Source: Nitrospinota bacterium
GTDB lineage: Bacteria; 2-12-FULL-45-22; JACOWJ01
Direction of reading: 5' to 3'
Assembly (NCBI GenBank): GCA_016176845.1
Contig: JACOWJ010000053.1
Coordinates: forward strand, 1 to 18,801
DNA length: 18,801 bases
The notes beneath the pieces were generated by a model, which did not search any database, was not told where the DNA came from, and worked only from the letters and a program-made list of their open reading frames with translations. Positions within the stretch are counted from its first letter, which is position 1, and each line of letters starts with the position of its first letter. Below, in pieces: positions 1 through 7,268 of the stretch. The translations under genes and the position numbers were made by a program.

Positions 1-7
1 GAATCTA

Positions 8-31
8 AATTTTCAATTTTCAATTTTCAAT
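8..31. repeat. Heptamer tandem repeat AATTTTC
   Basis: Three exact copies of the 7-bp unit AATTTTC (8-14, 15-21, 22-28) followed by a partial AAT, ending four bases before the stop codon of the minus-strand gene. The repeat may continue outside the window. Other spacers in this window hold tandem repeats with the same 7-bp period but different unit sequences. Confidence 0.7.
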
Positions 32-34
32 GGA

Positions 35-1444
35 TTAGCCCCTAACCGGAATGCACTTCCAATAATAGTTGTGGATCCCGCCGGCCTGAAAGAGCTTGCG
101 GAAGCTCATCTGCACCGGCATATCCACCTGGATCTCGTTCGCCTCTCGGTCCGTCATGGCACACAGCATCCGACCTCCGCCCTCGAAGTTGACCACGCTC
201 ACCACCAGAGGCGGATCGACGGAGCCGGCGATATAGTCCATGGCGTAAGTGAATAGCGTGCCCTTTCGGTCTGAGAGTCGCACCGGTTCGAAGTTATCTT
301 TGGCGTGGCACCGCGTGCACACCCGTTGCGGGGGGAATTGGGTGGTGCCGCACTGTTTGCACTTGACGCCATAAAGCTTCAGGTTCTTCTCTCGTTCCCG
401 GAGCAGGGCCGAGGCCGATGGACCCATCATCGGCGGGCGGCGGGCTGCCTCCGAGGGCATGAATTGGCGCCAGCGGATATAGGTATCGTAACTCTTGAGG
501 AGCTTTTTGGAGGCCAGATGGCCCTTCATGCCCATCCGTCCATCCACAGCCTGCCCGACCCGGTCGGTGGCCTGTAGGATGTAAGCATCGCTGCCATCGC
601 CATAGTTGGCCAGCAGCAGCCGGTCACCGGGCTTGGCCTGCTCCAGCGCGGCCACCAGCTGCATCAGGGCGTGGGCTGCTCCCGCGCTGCCCACGGAGCC
701 AAAGAGCGGGTCCTGGACCTGCGTCTTGGGATCGAACCCCAGGGCCCGGACCACCGCGGTGTGAGATCCGGCATCGGGGCCATAAAGGACCACCCTGGCG
801 AAGTCCTTCGGGGTGAGGTTGCATTTCTTCAGGAGGCCCGAGACCGCCTCCTGGATCACCTTCTGGTAACCTTGGGTGATCACGAACCGGTCCTCCCAGG
901 AGCGGACGAAGGCCTCCCCCTCAACCCGCCACACGTCCACGATCTCCCGAGAGATCGCGTGACTGGCCTCGACGCTCGCGGCGACGTCCGCCTCTCCCAC
1001 CAGGAGGGAGACAGCCCCATCCCCCGAGGTCCGATCGAAGCTCCCCTTAGGGGGACCCATGCGGCAGTCGCCGGCGACCACCAAAGCCCGTTTGGCGGAG
1101 CCGCCCTTGATGGCATCCAGGGCCATCCGCAAGGCGGCCGTCCCAGACCTCAATGAGTTGGTGCAGTCCGTGGTGAAGACATCCGGCCGCAAGTCCAGGG
1201 CCGTGGCCACGATCGTGGCCGCCTGTTTCTCCTGATAGGGTGAGGTGGTGGAGGCGAAGAAGAGGGCATCGACCGAACCGCGGTCGATCCCTTTGAGGCA
1301 GTCCAGGGCAGCCGCCACTCCCATGCTCACGCTGTCCTCGTCGAAGTTGGCCACCGCCTTCTCCGCCGAGGAGCCCCAACCGCTCGTCTCCTTTCCGACC
1401 CGGTAGAGGGGTATGTAAGCCCCAGCCGCGATGATCCCAGCCAT
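35..1444 (-). CDS. HMG-CoA synthase-like thiolase-fold protein fused to Zn-ribbon/OB-fold (DUF35) domain
   Basis: The 469-residue protein has two parts. Residues 1 to about 340 resemble HMG-CoA synthase/KAS III-type thiolase-fold enzymes: E72 in a SPYQEK stretch, a TNSLRSGTAAL segment at the usual nucleophile loop (95-105), and SHTAVVRALG with H228. Residues 350-469 are a DUF35 module: a zinc ribbon with C362-x2-C365 and C376-x2-C379, then an OB-fold. In archaea, HMG-CoA synthase, thiolase and a separate DUF35 protein form one complex, and BbsA of anaerobic toluene degradation is a DUF35 partner of a thiolase; here the parts are fused. By eye, the canonical catalytic Cys position (TNAC in HMG-CoA synthases) is Leu97, with Cys94 nearby, so the reaction is uncertain. 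It probably handles an acyl-CoA condensation or cleavage in the cytoplasm. The ATG follows AAGGAGG at good spacing. The only neighbour in the window is the divergent PfkB gene. Confidence 0.85.
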   Translation of the reverse strand: MAGIIAAGAYIPLYRVGKETSGWGSSAEKAVANFDEDSVSMGVAAALDCLKGIDRGSVDALFFASTTSPYQEKQAATIVATALDLRPDVFTTDCTNSLRSGTAALRMALDAIKGGSAKRALVVAGDCRMGPPKGSFDRTSGDGAVSLLVGEADVAASVEASHAISREIVDVWRVEGEAFVRSWEDRFVITQGYQKVIQEAVSGLLKKCNLTPKDFARVVLYGPDAGSHTAVVRALGFDPKTQVQDPLFGSVGSAGAAHALMQLVAALEQAKPGDRLLLANYGDGSDAYILQATDRVGQAVDGRMGMKGHLASKKLLKSYDTYIRWRQFMPSEAARRPPMMGPSASALLREREKNLKLYGVKCKQCGTTQFPPQRVCTRCHAKDNFEPVRLSDRKGTLFTYAMDYIAGSVDPPLVVSVVNFEGGGRMLCAMTDREANEIQVDMPVQMSFRKLFQAGGIHNYYWKCIPVRG

Positions 1445-1648
1445 TCCGTTCCTCCTTCTCTATATCCATTGTCGTTTTGCTGAAACCTGGCTCTTGCTTC
1501 GTAGTACCCATAGAATAAAGTATCCCGGATAACACCTAAGATAAGACAGGCGCTCCCCCAGTCTTGATGGACGCGCAAGGTAGGATCTCTGTGGGAGATC
1601 ATGGAAAAGCAAGCTTCGGGCCTCGGCCGATATCCCATGATGAAGCGG
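1445..1648 (-). other. 5' leader of the HMG-CoA-synthase-like gene
   Basis: About 200 bp lie between the predicted minus-strand promoter and the ATG. I see no convincing gene here. The stretch holds a small hairpin (GATCTC, 5-nt loop, GAGATC) near 1583-1599 and the ribosome binding site next to the start. A leader this long could hold a regulatory structure, but it matches no riboswitch I recognise. Confidence 0.4.
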
Positions 1649-1677
1649 ATGCTAACATTCCTAGGGGGCTTTGTCAA
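1649..1677 (-). promoter_or_regulatory. Sigma-70-type promoter, minus strand
   Basis: On the minus strand, a perfect -35 TTGACA (complement of 1672-1677) is followed by a 17-bp spacer and -10 TAGCAT (complement of 1649-1654, 4/6 to consensus). It points toward the HMG-CoA-synthase-like gene and would give a leader of about 200 nt. Confidence 0.55.
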
Positions 1678-1729
1678 GAGTGATCTGTCCAGATTTTCGG
1701 GGTGAAACCTCATCAAAAAAAACGATATT

Positions 1730-1738
1730 TGATATAAT
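1730..1738 (+). promoter_or_regulatory. Extended -10 promoter upstream of the PfkB kinase
   Basis: TGATATAAT is a perfect -10 hexamer (TATAAT, 1733-1738) with an extended TGn element. The -35 is weak and the spacer is A-rich (1714-1722). Transcription should start near 1745, about 36 nt before the GTG at 1781. It is divergent from the minus-strand promoter at 1649-1677. Confidence 0.6.
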
Positions 1739-1780
1739 GGATGAGGAAAGTTTGCGAGCTGAACGAGGGAGGGGAATGGC

Positions 1781-2704
1781 GTGGTGGGATTGGATAGGAG
1801 TAAGCCCTACGACGTGGTCGGTCTGGGGCTGAATGCCGTGGACTACCTGTGTGTAGTGCCCCATTTTCCCCGGTTCGATTCGAAGGTGAAGATGTTGGAG
1901 TTTAAGCGGGAAGCGGGGGGCCAGGTCGCCACCGCCCTGGTCGCCCTAACGCGCTGGGGCCTGGCCACTTCTTACATCGGCAAGGTGGGGGAGGATGAGC
2001 TGGGCCGGTACACCTGGCAAGAGTTGAAAAAGGAGGGGGTGGATATCACGCATCTGAAGGTGGCCCCAGGGGCGACCTCGCAATTTGCCTTCATCATGGT
2101 GGACCGACAAACGGGCGAGCGAACCATCGTCTGGCACCGGGATGAGAAGACCGACCTTACCCCCCAGGAGGTGAGCCGATCTGCGGTGACGGCCGGCCGG
2201 GTCCTTCATCTGGATGGGCATGAGATCGATGCCGCAATCCAGGCGGCCCGGTGGGCCAGGGAGGAGGGAATCCCCGTGGTCCTGGACATCGATGCCATCC
2301 ACCCCAAGACCGCAGAGCTGATTCGCGCCGCCGATTTTCTGATCGGGGATCGGAATTTCCCGACGGCCTTCACCGGGAATCCCGATCGAGAGGCAGCCCT
2401 GAGAGAGATCGCCTCCTTGGGGCCGCGAGAAGTGGCCATGACCCTGGGAACGGAAGGAGCGATGGCCTTAAGCATCGAAGGGGTCCGGTATCGCCCCGGG
2501 TACAAGGTGAAGGCGGTGGATACCACGGGGGCGGGCGATCTCTTCCATGCGGGCTTCATTTATGGGTTGCTCCAGGGTTGGGGTCTGTCAGAGAGGTTGG
2601 CCTTCGCCAACGCGGTGGCCGCCTTGAAATGCCGGCAACTGGGGGGCCGAGCGGGCATTCCCACCCTGGAGGAGGCTTACCGTTTTATGGGAGAAAATGC
2701 TTGA
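1781..2704 (+). CDS. PfkB/ribokinase-family carbohydrate kinase
   Basis: This 307-residue cytoplasmic kinase has the usual PfkB family length. It transfers the ATP gamma-phosphate to a sugar or nucleoside hydroxyl. The N-terminal beta-strand start (DVVGLGLNAVDYL, 11-23), the substrate-side glycines EAGGQVA (44-50) and the C-terminal signature DTTGAGD (247-253), with catalytic base D253, are all visible. The sequence does not tell me the substrate; ribokinase, fructokinase and other sugar kinases are all possible. The GTG at 1781 follows a strong AGGGAGGGG at 1766-1774. The split transketolase begins 123 bp downstream on the same strand, so a role in sugar-phosphate metabolism is reasonable, but the transketolase pair may have its own promoter. 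Confidence 0.9.
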   Translation: MVGLDRSKPYDVVGLGLNAVDYLCVVPHFPRFDSKVKMLEFKREAGGQVATALVALTRWGLATSYIGKVGEDELGRYTWQELKKEGVDITHLKVAPGATSQFAFIMVDRQTGERTIVWHRDEKTDLTPQEVSRSAVTAGRVLHLDGHEIDAAIQAARWAREEGIPVVLDIDAIHPKTAELIRAADFLIGDRNFPTAFTGNPDREAALREIASLGPREVAMTLGTEGAMALSIEGVRYRPGYKVKAVDTTGAGDLFHAGFIYGLLQGWGLSERLAFANAVAALKCRQLGGRAGIPTLEEAYRFMGENA

Positions 2705-2722
2705 AATGTGGGCATTTTAGGC

Positions 2723-2752
2723 TTGCGCCCGCCTTCATTCTTATGGTATGTT
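2723..2752 (+). promoter_or_regulatory. Candidate promoter of the transketolase operon
   Basis: A weak -35 TTGCGC (2723-2728), an 18-bp spacer and -10 TATGTT (2747-2752) with an extended TGn (TGG, 2744-2746) lie in the 123-bp gap after the PfkB gene. This allows independent transcription of 2828-8315; readthrough from the kinase is also possible. Confidence 0.35.
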
Positions 2753-2827
2753 ATGCCCAGATTGGTTCGGGGGTTCCCGGATGGATCGAGCCTGTGATTG
2801 AGCCTAATCAAGAGGAGAGATGGGTGC

Positions 2828-3649
2828 ATGGAAGAAGATAGGGTCGCGGAGTTGAAGGAAATCGCCCGGCAGGTCCGTATCGACATCCTGAAGATGTTGG
2901 CGAAGGCGGGCTCGGGTCATACGGGGGGCTCTCTCTCTGCCGTGGAGATCGTGACGGCTCTCTACTTTGCCAAGATGCGGCATAACCCTGAGAGGCCCGA
3001 TTGGGAGGAACGGGACAGGTTTGTGCTCTCCAAGGGGCATGGGGTGCCTGTCCTTTATGCGGTGTTGGGCCGATGTGGCTATTTTGACCGGAAGCACTTT
3101 GAGACCTTACGGCAGCTGGGCAGCCTTCTCCAGGGCCATCCTTATAGCGGGTTGACTCCCGGTATCGAGGTCTCCACGGGCTCTCTGGGCCAGGGCCTCT
3201 CCCAGGCCAATGGCATTGCCCTGGCGACCCGGTTGAACCGGAAGGATTGTCGGGTGTATGTCCTCCTGGGCGATGGGGAGTCACAGGAGGGTCTGATCTG
3301 GGAGGCGGCCATGACCTCCGCCCATTACAAGATCGACCACCTCTGTGCCATCACGGATAACAATGGCCTCCAAATCGATGGCCCGGTCAGCAAGGTGATG
3401 GCCGTCGAGCCGATCGCCCGCAAGTGGGAGGCCTTTGGCTGGCATGTCTTGGAGGTGGACGGTCATCGCTTCGAGGAGATCCTGGCCGCCCTGGATTGCG
3501 CGGAAAATACCAAGGGCCGGCCTACCATGATCGTGGCCCATACGGTCAAAGGCAAAGGGGTTTCCTTCATGGAGAACCAGGTCAAATACCATGGGACGGT
3601 CCCCACTCCCCAGGAGTTGGAGCTTGCCCTGAAGGAATTGCAAGTCTGA
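2828..3649 (+). CDS. Transketolase, N-terminal (TPP-binding) subunit
   Basis: This 273-residue protein is the thiamine-diphosphate-binding half of a split transketolase, which moves two-carbon ketol units between sugar phosphates. Visible features are GSGHTGGSLS (28-37) with H31, SKGH (68-71), GSLGQGLSQA (118-127) and the TPP/Mg motif from GDGES (148-152) to DNN (177-179). ATG 2828 is chosen because AGGAGA lies 9 nt upstream at 2813-2818; an in-frame TTG at 2798 would put the ribosome binding site inside the gene. The C-terminal half is the next gene, separated by a 113-bp spacer with a large hairpin. Split transketolases are known in archaea and many anaerobic bacteria. A relative acting on another ketose cannot be excluded. 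Confidence 0.93.
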   Translation: MEEDRVAELKEIARQVRIDILKMLAKAGSGHTGGSLSAVEIVTALYFAKMRHNPERPDWEERDRFVLSKGHGVPVLYAVLGRCGYFDRKHFETLRQLGSLLQGHPYSGLTPGIEVSTGSLGQGLSQANGIALATRLNRKDCRVYVLLGDGESQEGLIWEAAMTSAHYKIDHLCAITDNNGLQIDGPVSKVMAVEPIARKWEAFGWHVLEVDGHRFEEILAALDCAENTKGRPTMIVAHTVKGKGVSFMENQVKYHGTVPTPQELELALKELQV

Positions 3650-3656
3650 TTTAATC

Positions 3657-3740
3657 GTATAGGAATTTCCATTTTTGGGTTTTAAGTTTTAGGTTTTAAG
3701 TTTTAGGAGCTTAAAACCTAAAACTTAAAACCTAAAACTT
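3657..3740 (+). repeat. Heptameric palindromic repeat between the transketolase subunits
   Basis: Heptads GTTTTAA/GTTTTAG alternate from 3679 to 3706, and their complements run from 3711 to 3738. Arms 3684-3707 and 3717-3740 pair perfectly over 24 bp around a 9-nt loop. Just upstream, 3657-3670 reads GTATAGGAATTTCC, the exact reverse complement of the motif at 15548-15561, so this looks like one member of a dispersed repeat family in reverse orientation. The transcript would fold strongly between the two subunit cistrons, leaving the tktC ribosome binding site (3751-3755) free. Confidence 0.8.
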
Positions 3741-3762
3741 ATCTTGAAAAGGAGGAGAAGCT

Positions 3763-4719
3763 GTGGTAGAGATGCTGGGCACCCGGGAGATGTACGGGGA
3801 TACCCTGGTGGAGCTGGGCAGCGAGAATGAGGATATCGTGGTCCTGGATTCCGATCTTTCCAGTTCTACGCGGACTTCCAAGTTTGGAGAGAGGTTTCCC
3901 GAAAGGTTCTTCAACATGGGGGTTTCGGAGCAGGATATGATCGATACGGCCGCCGGGCTGGCGGCCTCTGGCAAGATCCCTTTTGCCAGCACATTCGCCA
4001 TCTTTGCGACCGGCCGGGCCTGGGAAATGATCCGGCAATCCGTCTGTTATCCTAAAAACAATGTCAAGATCGTGGCCACGCATGGAGGGATCACCGTAGG
4101 ACCTGATGGGGCCTCTCACCAGTGCATGGAGGATATCGCGTTGATGCGGGTGCTGCCCAACATGACGGTCATTGTGCCGGCCGATGCCCATGAGGCCAGG
4201 GCAGCCATCCGGTTTGCCGCCAAGAATCGAGGGCCGTTTTACATCCGCCTGGCCCGGGATAAGTTCCCGGTCCTTTACTCCCCCGACCTCGATTTCGAGC
4301 TGGGCCGGGCTCGGGTCCAACGGGTCGGCCGGGAAGCGACCATCATCGCTGCGGGCCTGATGGTTCACGAGGCCCTGAAAGCGATTGACCTCCTGGAAGG
4401 GCAGGGGCTCCGGGTGGGATTGATCAACATGTCCTCCATCAAGCCCCTGGACCGGCAGGCCGTTCTCGATGCGGCCCGTACCACTGGGGCGATCGTGACC
4501 GCCGAAGAGCATTCGATCCTCGGGGGGTTGGGAAGCGCCGTGGCCGAGGTGTTGGCGGAGGAGTGCCCCACTCCGATGCGAAGGATCGGGGTCAGGGACC
4601 TCTTCGGCACCTCGGGGGAGCCGCAAGCGCTGTTGGCCCATTACGGGCTGACCGCCCAGGAGATCGCCCGGGCTGTGGGCGAGGTGATCGGCCTCAAGAC
4701 AGGGGGCGAGAATCGATGA
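3763..4719 (+). CDS. Transketolase, C-terminal subunit
   Basis: This 318-residue protein carries the pyrimidine-binding and C-terminal domains of transketolase and should pair with the N-terminal subunit just upstream. The segment FNMGVSEQDM (50-59) holds the conserved Glu that activates thiamine diphosphate, and SHQCMEDIALMR matches the family substrate/cofactor loop. The C-terminal domain has the usual VVTAEEHSILGGLGSAVAE-type loop. The GTG start at 3763 has GGAGG at 3751-3755 with 7-nt spacing; an ATG lies three codons inside. Its stop overlaps the first possible ATG (4716) of the S41 protease gene, which suggests translational coupling. 1-Deoxyxylulose-5-phosphate synthase halves look similar, but the paired N-subunit reads as transketolase. 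Confidence 0.92.
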   Translation: MVEMLGTREMYGDTLVELGSENEDIVVLDSDLSSSTRTSKFGERFPERFFNMGVSEQDMIDTAAGLAASGKIPFASTFAIFATGRAWEMIRQSVCYPKNNVKIVATHGGITVGPDGASHQCMEDIALMRVLPNMTVIVPADAHEARAAIRFAAKNRGPFYIRLARDKFPVLYSPDLDFELGRARVQRVGREATIIAAGLMVHEALKAIDLLEGQGLRVGLINMSSIKPLDRQAVLDAARTTGAIVTAEEHSILGGLGSAVAEVLAEECPTPMRRIGVRDLFGTSGEPQALLAHYGLTAQEIARAVGEVIGLKTGGENR

Positions 4720-4730
4720 GGAGCAGTAGT

Positions 4731-6101
4731 ATGCAAAGCAATGAGGGGAAGGGGAAATGCCGCTTCAGGTATTGGTGTATCTTAGTCCTGCTCCTGGCCT
4801 TTCTGGGGGGCAATTTTACCGCCCAGAGGGTTCAGGCCAAGGGAGAGACGTACGATGACCTCCGGATCTTCTCCGAGGTCCTTTCCCTGGTCCAGAAGAA
4901 GTATGTCGAGGAGGTCAAGGGTGACGAGCTCGTCCGGGGGGCCATCGCGGGGATGTTGAGGACCTTGGACCCGCACTCTTCCTATATGTCTCCGGATATC
5001 TTCAAAGAGATGCAGGTGGAAACGGAGGGGAGCTTTGGCGGCCTGGGCATCGAGATCACGCTTAAGGACGAACAGCTGACGGTGGTCTCTCCCATCGAGG
5101 GGACTCCCGCCGACGAGGCCGGCATCAAGGCCGGGGACCGTATCTTGAAGGTCAATGGCGAATCGACCCGGGATTTTACCCTGCTGGAGGCCGTCAAGCG
5201 GATGAGAGGTCCCGCCGGTACCAAGGTGATCTTGACCATCCTGCGGGAGGGGTTCACCGAGACCAAAGATTTCGAGCTGACTCGCGCCATCATCAAGATC
5301 AAGAGCGTCAAGTGGAAGATGAGGGACGATGGCATCGGCTATGTCCGGCTCAGCAGCTTCAATAAGACCAGTACCGACGAGCTGGAGAAGTCCCTGGAGG
5401 AGATGGAGAAGAAAAAGATGACCGGCCTCGTCCTGGATCTTAGAAATAACCCGGGAGGGCTGCTCGATCAGGCGGTCAAGGTGACGGAGCTCTTCCTGAA
5501 GAAGGGGGATCTGATCGTCTATACCAAGGGCAGGTCCGACGACCAGAATCTGCGGTTTGTCGCCGGCGGGAAGAAATCTTCTTATCAAGGATTCCCCATG
5601 GTGGTGCTGGTCAACGAGGGCAGCGCCAGCGCTTCGGAGATCGTCTCTGGGGCCCTTCAGGACCTGGGAAGGGCCGTGATCTTGGGGACCAAGACCTTCG
5701 GCAAGGGATCGGTCCAAACCATTATCCCTTTGAGCGATGGGTCGGGGTTGCGTCTGACCACGGCCAAGTATTATACGCCAAAGGGCCGCTCCATTCAGGA
5801 GAAGGGAATCGCGCCCGATATCTTCGTGGAGAACCCTCCGATCGACCGCATGGTCAAGCTGGAGGGACCCAAGGAGGGGCCAAAGCACCCTCAGATCATT
5901 CGGGAGAAGGATCTCCAGCGCCATTTGGGCGGCGAGCCGGAGAAGGAGTCCGATAATCCGACCGGGAAGGAGGTCAAAGACAAACCCGCCAAGGAGGGAG
6001 GGGACGAGGAGAGTGACTTGCAGCTCCAGCGGGCCCATGATCTGTTGAAAGGCCTGACGATCTTTAAGAAGATTCTGGTTACCTCCCTGGCGGAGAAATA
6101 A
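4731..6101 (+). CDS. CtpA-type S41 carboxy-terminal processing protease
   Basis: This is a periplasmic serine protease of 456 residues that trims or degrades envelope proteins from their C-terminus. Basic residues (K7-R13) and a hydrophobic stretch (about 15-27) form a signal peptide or anchor. The PDZ domain is roughly 98-185, with GGLGIEI and GTPADEAGIKAGDRIL. The S41 domain follows, with LDLRNNPGG (235-243), GSASASE (297-303, nucleophile probably S300) and GKGSVQT (324-330, general base K325); the 25-residue Ser-Lys spacing matches the family. The C-terminal tail (about 370-440) is charged. ATG 4731 is preferred because AGGAG at 4719-4723 sits 7 nt upstream; in-frame ATG 4716 overlaps the tktC stop and would add MRSSS. 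An open frame back to 4563 is an overlap artefact. Confidence 0.93.
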   Translation: MQSNEGKGKCRFRYWCILVLLLAFLGGNFTAQRVQAKGETYDDLRIFSEVLSLVQKKYVEEVKGDELVRGAIAGMLRTLDPHSSYMSPDIFKEMQVETEGSFGGLGIEITLKDEQLTVVSPIEGTPADEAGIKAGDRILKVNGESTRDFTLLEAVKRMRGPAGTKVILTILREGFTETKDFELTRAIIKIKSVKWKMRDDGIGYVRLSSFNKTSTDELEKSLEEMEKKKMTGLVLDLRNNPGGLLDQAVKVTELFLKKGDLIVYTKGRSDDQNLRFVAGGKKSSYQGFPMVVLVNEGSASASEIVSGALQDLGRAVILGTKTFGKGSVQTIIPLSDGSGLRLTTAKYYTPKGRSIQEKGIAPDIFVENPPIDRMVKLEGPKEGPKHPQIIREKDLQRHLGGEPEKESDNPTGKEVKDKPAKEGGDEESDLQLQRAHDLLKGLTIFKKILVTSLAEK

Positions 6102-6105
6102 AAAC

Positions 6106-6131
6106 CAATTTCCAATCTTCATTTTACAATT
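6106..6131. repeat. Degenerate heptamer repeat
   Basis: After the protease stop the spacer reads as diverged 7-bp units: CAATTTC, CAATCTT, CATTTTA and CAATT. It runs straight into TTCGCGCGAA (6131-6140), a motif also found in the large palindrome at 17353-17415. It has the same period as the other spacer repeats but is poorly conserved. Confidence 0.45.
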
Positions 6132-6146
6132 CGCGCGAAGCGCGCG

Positions 6147-7253
6147 GTGATCGGGGGCGCCATACGCAATCCACGACGAAAAAACAGAGGGAAAAGGAGC
6201 AAGGCTGCCGTCCCCCAGAGCAGGAAGAGATCCCTCCGGCGCAGGGCGTGGGGTCTCGCGATGGCGTTTTCGCTGTTGATCGTCGGGGGTACGGCCCTGC
6301 TCGCCAACTGGTCGCGCCTCAAAGATTCCCGGCTTTCCCCTGAATCCCCCTCGCCTCTGAAACTGGAGGCCCCGCACCCAACGAAGGGGGGGCCACGTGG
6401 TGGGGTGGAGCTTCCCCCGGGTCCCGGGACCAAAGTTGGCCCGAGACCCAAAGCTCATGGGGAGGCACCCATTGCCCCATCACGGTCCGGGGAGCAGGTG
6501 CCCTCTCCTCTTGCCCCGCCACTCCAAGGCTCCCCCCACCCCGGTGTGCCTCCCCATCGCGCCGGGAAGCCCGATACCGGGCCCCGGGCCCGGATCGCCA
6601 TCGTGATCGACGACCTCGGGTGGGACCCCGAGGTGGCTGACATGTTGCTCGAGCTGGATTTCCCCCTGACCTTCGCGATTCTGCCCTCTTTGCCCTATTC
6701 GGAGAGCGTGGCCCGCCGGGCTACCCAGAAGCGGCGAGAGATCTTGCTCCATCTGCCCATGGAGCCTCAAGGCTATCCGGCGATGGATCCCGGGAAGGGG
6801 GCCCTGTTGAGGGAGATGGATGAGGAGACCCTGGAATCCTTGCTCCTGCAAGATCTAAAGGGTATCCCCAACCCGGCGGGGGTCAATAATCATATGGGAT
6901 CGAGCTTCACAGAGGACGAGCGGGCGATGAGGGTGGTTTTGAAAGTCCTCAGGCGGCGGGGACTTTTCTTTTTGGATAGTCGCACCAGTCCCCATTCGGT
7001 GGCCTATGAGGTGGCCAAAGAGCTGGGGCTGAAGGCAGGCCGGCGGCAAGTCTTTCTGGACAACGGGGACCAGGCCGATCCGGCGGCTGTAGAGAAACAG
7101 ATCTGGCGACTGGCTCATATTGCCCAGAAGGAGGGCCGGGCGATCGGGATTGGCCATCCTCACCCGTATACCCTCGAGGCCCTGCGCCGGACTTTGCCTC
7201 AGCTGAAGGCCGATGGCGTGGAGGTGGTTCCCGTCTCCCGGCTGGTGGATTAG
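6147..7253 (+). CDS. Divergent polysaccharide deacetylase (DUF610/YibQ family)
   Basis: This 368-residue protein should be anchored in the inner membrane with a periplasmic NodB-like domain. A basic N-terminus (9-33) precedes one membrane segment (about 35-52), then a Pro/Gly-rich linker (about 60-145). The catalytic-type domain begins at RIAIVIDDLGWD (149-160), with LHLPMEP (201-207) and GVNNHMGS (245-252) as the family motifs. Family members resemble sugar deacetylases, but their substrate is not established. The gene lies 45 bp after the CtpA-type protease and 15 bp before tsaD, a layout I associate with Desulfobacterota. The start is uncertain: GTG 6147 has no clear ribosome binding site and abuts a GC-rich repeat, and the next ATG (6261) would remove the basic N-terminus and cut into the membrane segment. 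Confidence 0.85.
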   Translation: MIGGAIRNPRRKNRGKRSKAAVPQSRKRSLRRRAWGLAMAFSLLIVGGTALLANWSRLKDSRLSPESPSPLKLEAPHPTKGGPRGGVELPPGPGTKVGPRPKAHGEAPIAPSRSGEQVPSPLAPPLQGSPHPGVPPHRAGKPDTGPRARIAIVIDDLGWDPEVADMLLELDFPLTFAILPSLPYSESVARRATQKRREILLHLPMEPQGYPAMDPGKGALLREMDEETLESLLLQDLKGIPNPAGVNNHMGSSFTEDERAMRVVLKVLRRRGLFFLDSRTSPHSVAYEVAKELGLKAGRRQVFLDNGDQADPAAVEKQIWRLAHIAQKEGRAIGIGHPHPYTLEALRRTLPQLKADGVEVVPVSRLVD

Positions 7254-7268
7254 GAAAGCGAAGCCCAT

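Noticed and set aside
1327-1716. Minus-strand frame of 129 codons across the leader of the HMG-CoA-synthase-like gene
   Set aside because: It runs into that gene in another frame, starts upstream of the predicted transcription start and has no recognisable features.
3679-3740. CRISPR-like array or rho-independent terminator
   Set aside because: Units are 7 bp with no spacers, so it is not CRISPR. The stem is AT-rich with no GC core, and the next cistron encodes the partner subunit, so termination here is unlikely.
4563-4730. Upstream extension of the S41 protease
   Set aside because: The extension lies within the transketolase C-subunit gene in another frame and would hide the signal peptide.
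4782-6458. Long minus-strand open frame of 558 codons
   Set aside because: It lies antisense to the clear S41 protease and deacetylase genes; the residues are rich in His, Gln, Leu and Asp as expected for a complementary-frame shadow in GC-rich DNA, with no recognisable domain.
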